DNA from: Streptomyces sp. DH41
GTDB taxonomy: Bacteria; Actinomycetota; Actinomycetes; Streptomycetales; Streptomycetaceae
Reading direction: 5' to 3'
Assembly (NCBI RefSeq): GCF_029813785.1
Contig: NZ_JARVKY010000003.1
Coordinates: 310,001 to 374,000, forward strand
DNA: 64,000 nucleotides
Positions 59,886-64,000 of this stretch are shown in pieces. Within the stretch, counting starts at the first letter, position 1. Each line of letters opens with the position of its first letter. The notes below the pieces were generated by a model that searched no databases, had not been told where the DNA came from, and worked only from the letters and a program-made list of their open reading frames with translations. The position numbers and the translations under genes are program-made.

Positions 59886-60488
59886 GTTACAGGGGCGGCT
59901 GGGAACCGGCTCCGGGCGAGCGCGACGGCGACACCGCCGGGTCGGCCCTGTGCACGTAGGTAGCTTTCGCACACGCGTAGGCAGGGGCGGCCGCCCATCA
60001 TGAGACGGGTGACCCACACCAGCGAATCTGCGAGGCACGCGGCGCCCAGTTCCATACCGTCGCCACCGGGGGGCGTGGCCATGTCGGTGCTAAGTGCGGT
60101 GACCGGGCAGTTGTCTCGCGGGCCGGGCGTATTGCTGGTCGAGACCGCCCGTTTGACTGGGGCAGCCGCGGTATCCACGGCGCTGACGCCGTGGCGAGGG
60201 CCGTAAGTCGTCCAGGCTCCGGGCAAGTTCCCACTTGGTGACCGGGCTGTGCGAGTCAACGGTTCAGGACCTGACCATCCGCCTGGCATACGTACCTGCG
60301 TGTCTCGCAGCCGCGCATACATCACTTTGTACGTGTGACGACACAGGACACCGGTTTCCTCGCGCTGCCGGAGAAGTCTCGTACGCCCCCTTGCCGCCAC
60401 CCGGCGTGTCCCGGAAGCCGTCGGGGGCAGTGGAGGAACGATGCGTGTTCCCGGACAGCGAGCAGCCGGGCGGAGCGGAGGGAAACGA
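59886..60488. other. Region upstream of selA
   Basis: About 600 bases between the IS110 remnant and selA. No gene was recognised. The selA promoter must lie in the right half. Confidence 0.4.
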
Positions 60489-61889
60489 GTGGGAGACCGG
60501 GGTATGGCCGAGCGAACGGCCGGGAGCGGTGCAGGGGGCCCCGGCAGTGTGGGCGCGGCAGGTGAAGAGACGAGTGCCGGGCCGGACGCACGCCGACGGA
60601 TTCCACGCACCGACGCGCTGTTGCGTGACCCCCGGCTGCGGGACGCGGCGGACCGGCTCGGGCCGGAATGGGTCAAGTCGGCGGTCCGCCGGGCGCAACA
60701 GCGGGCGCGGGAGGGTGCCGTGGAGCCGGAAAAGGTGGCCGACGCGGCGGTCGCCCTGCTGCCGCGCACGGTGAGCGGTCTGCGGCCGGTGATCAACGCG
60801 ACCGGGGTGCTGCTCCACACCAATCTCGGCCGGGCGCCGCTGTCCGACGCCGCCCGGCGGGCGGTACAGGACGCCGCTGGACCCACCGACGTCGAACTCG
60901 ACCTGACGACCGGCCTGCGGGCCCGCCGCGGCCGTACCGCGCTGGCCGCGCTGCACGCCCGGGTGCCGTCCGCCGGCGCGGTGCACGTCGTCAACAACGG
61001 AGCCGCCGCGCTGGTCCTCGCCGCGACCGCACTGGCCGCGGGCAAGGAGATTCTGGTCAGCCGCGGGGAGATGGTGGAGATCGGGGACGGCTTCCGGCTG
61101 CCGGACCTGCTGGTGTCCACCGGGGCCCGGCTGCGCGAGGTCGGCACCACCAACCGCACCACCGCGGACGACTACGCCCGCGCCGTCGGCCCCGAGACGG
61201 CGTTTATCTTAAAGGTGCACCCCTCCAACTTCCGCATCACCGGGTTCACCCGCGCCGCCGAGGTCGCCGAGCTGGCGCCGCTCGGTGTCCCGGTGATCGC
61301 CGACATCGGGTCAGGTCTCCTCGCCCCGCACCCCCGGCTGCCCGAGGAACCGGACGCCCGCACCCAGCTGGAGGCCGGGGCGGCGCTCGTCACCGCCAGC
61401 GGCGACAAGCTGCTGGGCGGCCCTCAGTGCGGACTCCTCCTTGGCCGGGATGACCTGGTCCGCTCCCTGGCCCGGCATCCGCTCGCCCGTGCGCTGCGGG
61501 TCGACAAGCTGACCCTGGCCGCGCTGGAGGCCACGCTGACCGGTCCGCCGACGCCGACCGCGCGGGCCCTGGACACCGATGCCGGGGAGTTGTCCGCCCG
61601 TGCGGAACGGCTAGCGACTACGCTGCGGGCGGACGGCGTCGACGCCCAGGTGGCCGAGAGCCAGGCCACCGTGGGTGGTGGCGGCGCGCCTGGTGTGACG
61701 CTTGTGAGCGCCTCGCTGTCCCTGCCCGAGCCGTACGCCGCCGTGCTGCGTGGCGGAGACGTCCCGGTGGCCGGACGGCTGGAGGGCGGGCGGTGCCTGC
61801 TGGACCTGGCGGCGGTGCCCGCCGAGGACGACCAGCGGCTGGCCGGGGCCGTGCGCGCCGCCACGGCGCAGACGGCACAGACGGGATGA
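60489..61889 (+). CDS. selA: L-seryl-tRNA(Sec) selenium transferase
   Basis: A 466-residue PLP enzyme that converts Ser-tRNA(Sec) to Sec-tRNA(Sec) using selenophosphate. Conserved parts are RRIPRTDALLRDPRL, VINATGVLLHTNLGRAPLS, VNNGAAALVLAATALA, SRGEMVEIGDGFRLPD, ILKVHPSNFRITGFT and the PLP lysine in ASGDKLLGGPQCG. Three starts are possible: ATG 60441 (GGAGG upstream), GTG 60489 (GGAGGG five bases upstream, chosen) and ATG 60504. It overlaps selB by four bases (ATGA). Confidence 0.93.
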   Translation: MGDRGMAERTAGSGAGGPGSVGAAGEETSAGPDARRRIPRTDALLRDPRLRDAADRLGPEWVKSAVRRAQQRAREGAVEPEKVADAAVALLPRTVSGLRPVINATGVLLHTNLGRAPLSDAARRAVQDAAGPTDVELDLTTGLRARRGRTALAALHARVPSAGAVHVVNNGAAALVLAATALAAGKEILVSRGEMVEIGDGFRLPDLLVSTGARLREVGTTNRTTADDYARAVGPETAFILKVHPSNFRITGFTRAAEVAELAPLGVPVIADIGSGLLAPHPRLPEEPDARTQLEAGAALVTASGDKLLGGPQCGLLLGRDDLVRSLARHPLARALRVDKLTLAALEATLTGPPTPTARALDTDAGELSARAERLATTLRADGVDAQVAESQATVGGGGAPGVTLVSASLSLPEPYAAVLRGGDVPVAGRLEGGRCLLDLAAVPAEDDQRLAGAVRAATAQTAQTG

Positions 61890-63748
61890 GGGAGATGCGG
61901 GTACTGGCCACCGCGGGGCACGTCGACCACGGCAAGTCCGCTCTGGTTCGGGCGCTGACGGGCATGGAGCCCGACCGTTACGAGGAGGAGCAGCGTCGCG
62001 GCCTGACGCTCGACCTCGGGTTCGTCTGGACCCGGTTGGAGCCGGACTCCTCGCCCGGTGGCGGCGGCGAGCACCTCGCCTTCGTGGATGTGCCGGGCCA
62101 TGAGCGGTTCGTCGCCACCATGCTGGCGGGTGTCGGACCGGTGCCCGGTGTGCTGTTCGTGGTCGCTGCCGACCAGGGCTGGCAGCAGCAGTCCCAGGAG
62201 CACCTGGAGATCCTGGACGCGCTCGGTGTCCGGCATGCCGTGCTCGCCGTGACCCGCAGCGATCTCGCCGACCCCGAACCGGTGCGGGCGGACGCCGCCG
62301 AGCGGCTGCGCGCGACCTCCATCGGCACGGTGCCGTCCGTCGCGGTCAGTTCGGTGACGGGTGCCGGCCTGGCCGGACTGCGCGGCGAACTGGCCCGGCT
62401 CGCCGCCGTGCTGCCTGATCCGCCGGCCGACGCCGACGTACGGCTGTGGCTGGACCGCGCCTTCACCGTGCGCGGTCACGGCACGGTCGTCACCGGCACC
62501 CTGGCCGCGGGCACCCTGTGCGTCGGCGACCGGCTCGTCACCGGTGACGGCGAGAGCGTGCTGCGGGTACGCGGACTGCAGTGCCTGCACGAGGAACGGC
62601 GGTCGGTCAGCGGCGTGGCCCGGGTGGCCGTCAACGTCCACGGCGACGCCGTACTCGGCCGGGGCACGGTGTTGCTCACCCCCGGACGCTGGCGGCCGGC
62701 CACTGTGACGGACGTCCGGGTGCACGGAACGCCGGTGGCCGAGCTGCCGCGGTCGGTCACCCTGCACCTGGGGACCGCCGCGGTGCCGGTGACCGTCCGG
62801 CCGCTGGGCGAGGACACCGCCCGGCTGACCCTGACCCGCGGGCTCCCGCTGCGGGTCGGCGATCGGGCCGTCCTGCGGGAACCGGGCGGACGGCGCGTGG
62901 CGTGCGGTGCGACCGTGCTGGACGTGGCACCGCCACGCCTGACCCGGCGCGGCGCGGCCCGCGCCAGGGCGGTTGAGCTGACGGGTATGACCGGCCGGCC
63001 GGACGGTGCTGCGGAGCTGCGACGGCGGCGGCTCGTCCGCCGGGCCGACCTGGAGGCCATGGGAATCGCCGCGCCTGGCCCGCCCGTCGCCGGCGACTGG
63101 CTGGCCGACCCGGAGCACTGGGCCGCACTGCGCGACCGCCTGACGGGGGAGGTGGCGCGGCACGCGGAGCGGCACCCCCTGGATCCCGGGCTGCCCACCG
63201 AGGCAGCCCGGCGCTTGCTCGGCCTGCCGGACCGGGCCCTGGTTCAAGCCCTCGTCGACACGCCCGGCCCGGTCGTACTGCACCACCGGCAAGGGCGCCT
63301 GTACGGCCCCGACGAGGCGCGGCCTTCGTTGCCGCCGCCGGTCCAGCGAGCCGTCGAGGCCCTCACGGAGGACCTGCGCCGGTCGCCGTTTCGTGCTCCC
63401 GAGGCGGGCCGACTGGCCGAACTGGGGCTGACCCGCCAGGCGTTGGCGGCCACCGTCGCGGCCGGCGCGTTACTCCGGGTGGCCGAGGGCGTCGTGCTGC
63501 TGCCGGACGCGGACACCCGTGCCGCCGCCGTTCTGCGGTCCCTGCCGCAGCCGTTCGCGCTGAGTGAGGCGCGTCGAGCCCTCGACACCACCCGGCGGGT
63601 GGCCGTGCCCCTGCTGGAACTGCTGGACCGGCGGGGACACACCGAGCGCGTGGACGACCAGCGCCGACGCTGCCGGGAGGCCGCGGGGAGCGGAGGCGGA
63701 CGGGAATCGAACCCGCCTGCCCGAGATCCTCGGGCACCTCGGTTTTGA
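61886..63748 (+). CDS. selB: Selenocysteine-specific elongation factor
   Basis: A 620-residue GTPase that brings Sec-tRNA to UGA codons marked by a SECIS element. The G1 motif is AGHVDHGKSALVRALTG at about residues 10-26, G3 is FVDVPGHERFV and the G4-like motif VTRSDLAD. EF-Tu-like domains II-III follow (RGHGTVVTGTLAAGTL), then C-terminal winged helices that bind the mRNA (EAGRLAELGLTRQALAATVA; ALDTTRRVAVPLLELLDRR). The start overlaps selA. The last 19 codons are antisense to selC, giving an unusual GGGRESNPPARDPRAP tail. Confidence 0.93.
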   Translation: MREMRVLATAGHVDHGKSALVRALTGMEPDRYEEEQRRGLTLDLGFVWTRLEPDSSPGGGGEHLAFVDVPGHERFVATMLAGVGPVPGVLFVVAADQGWQQQSQEHLEILDALGVRHAVLAVTRSDLADPEPVRADAAERLRATSIGTVPSVAVSSVTGAGLAGLRGELARLAAVLPDPPADADVRLWLDRAFTVRGHGTVVTGTLAAGTLCVGDRLVTGDGESVLRVRGLQCLHEERRSVSGVARVAVNVHGDAVLGRGTVLLTPGRWRPATVTDVRVHGTPVAELPRSVTLHLGTAAVPVTVRPLGEDTARLTLTRGLPLRVGDRAVLREPGGRRVACGATVLDVAPPRLTRRGAARARAVELTGMTGRPDGAAELRRRRLVRRADLEAMGIAAPGPPVAGDWLADPEHWAALRDRLTGEVARHAERHPLDPGLPTEAARRLLGLPDRALVQALVDTPGPVVLHHRQGRLYGPDEARPSLPPPVQRAVEALTEDLRRSPFRAPEAGRLAELGLTRQALAATVAAGALLRVAEGVVLLPDADTRAAAVLRSLPQPFALSEARRALDTTRRVAVPLLELLDRRGHTERVDDQRRRCREAAGSGGGRESNPPARDPRAPRF

Positions 63749-63783
63749 AGACCGGGAGGGCCACCAGGCACCCACACGCCTCC
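63691..63783 (-). tRNA. selC: tRNA-Sec (anticodon TCA)
   Basis: Minus-strand tRNA of about 93 bases beginning GGAGGCGT and ending CGCCTCCG. It has the T-loop sequence GGGTTCGATTCCCG, a long variable arm (GTGCCCGAGGATCTCGGGCA) and an anticodon loop CTTCAAA with TCA. Great length, long extra arm and TCA anticodon identify tRNA(Sec). CCA is not encoded. It overlaps the 3' end of selB on the other strand. Confidence 0.93.
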
Positions 63784-63858
63784 ACCGCCCGCTCAGGCTA
63801 CCGCAGAGCCGAGAGCACACACGCTGACAAGGATCGATGCGCCATCGGAAGGCCAGGC

Positions 63859-64000
63859 ATGACGACCACCCACTCCACCCGGGCCACCCACGAGGCCCCC
63901 CTACGGCTCACCCAGTTCGCGCATGGCGGCGGCTGCGCCTGCAAGATCCCGCCGGGCGAACTGGAGGAGGTACTCGGCGGCCTCACCCGGCCCGGGGCCG
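63859..64000 (+). CDS. selD: Selenide, water dikinase (5' end only)
   Basis: The frame starts at ATG with GGAAGG upstream and runs off the window after 47 codons. It contains LRLTQFAHGGGCACKIPPGE, the N-terminal signature of SelD, which makes selenophosphate from selenide and ATP. The catalytic position is Cys and not Sec (TGC codons in GGCACK). Its place after selA, selB and selC completes the selenium locus. Confidence 0.92.
   Translation, partial: MTTTHSTRATHEAPLRLTQFAHGGGCACKIPPGELEEVLGGLTRPGA

Noticed and set aside
61424..63292. 622-codon minus-strand ORF
   Set aside because: Shadow of selA and selB.
1..64000. CRISPR array, rRNA operon or biosynthetic gene cluster
   Set aside because: No regularly spaced repeats, no rRNA sequence, and no PKS, NRPS, terpene or lanthipeptide core gene seen.

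Overview
High G+C sequence (almost every real codon ends in G or C), GTG starts, strong GGAGG ribosome sites and many Streptomyces-type families (ANTAR regulators, RsbW-like ATPases, SpoIIE phosphatases, DUF5133, DUF6098, M9 collagenase) point to a Streptomyces chromosome. The amount of gene debris suggests an arm or arm-proximal region.

Layout. (1) 1-6,200: a collagen/proline-peptide locus with the end of a proline-racemase-family gene, a secreted M9 collagenase with PKD and PPC domains, a GntR/FCD regulator, an Xaa-Pro aminopeptidase and an RsbW-like ATPase. (2) 6,500-13,900: LysR regulator, CASTOR/POLLUX-type ion channel, P-loop kinase-like protein, secreted protein, AraC regulator and two methyltransferases. 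(3) 14,300-36,000: an accessory island. It has three copies (one rearranged) of an integrase attachment/leader region that contains a 10-codon mini-ORF resembling the N-terminus of PanD, one intact tyrosine integrase, an AbiEii-type nucleotidyltransferase pair, an HNH nuclease with a probable frameshift, small decayed genes, a HEPN-motif protein and a 1,568-residue nuclease-STAND NTPase resembling Avs defence proteins. A 3.7 kb IS5-type structure flanked by TAA repeats carries an acetyltransferase, a broken IS110 and a small DUF gene. (4) 36,400-60,000: redox, stress and signalling genes (alcohol dehydrogenase, hemerythrin, FAD/Fe-S oxidoreductase, CPA1 antiporter, DUF4396 protein, a ThDP oxidase/enolase-superfamily operon, copper-binding four-helix bundle protein, GAF-PP2C, Ppx/GppA, GAF-ANTAR, Asp/Glu racemase, CBS protein) mixed with many gene fragments. 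(5) 60,400-64,000: the selenocysteine locus selA-selB with tRNA-Sec (selC) on the opposite strand, then the start of selD.

How the parts may work together. Region 1 would degrade collagen to proline and hydroxyproline peptides and feed them into catabolism. The island is a plausible phage-defence locus: the HEPN gene lies directly downstream of the nuclease-STAND gene on the same strand, beside a toxin-like nucleotidyltransferase pair and within reach of a site-specific recombinase. The sel genes make and decode selenocysteine; the selenoprotein they serve is not in the window. Pseudogenes, premature stops and one-base frame changes are frequent from 14 to 60 kb, so that stretch is either decaying or carries some sequencing indels.
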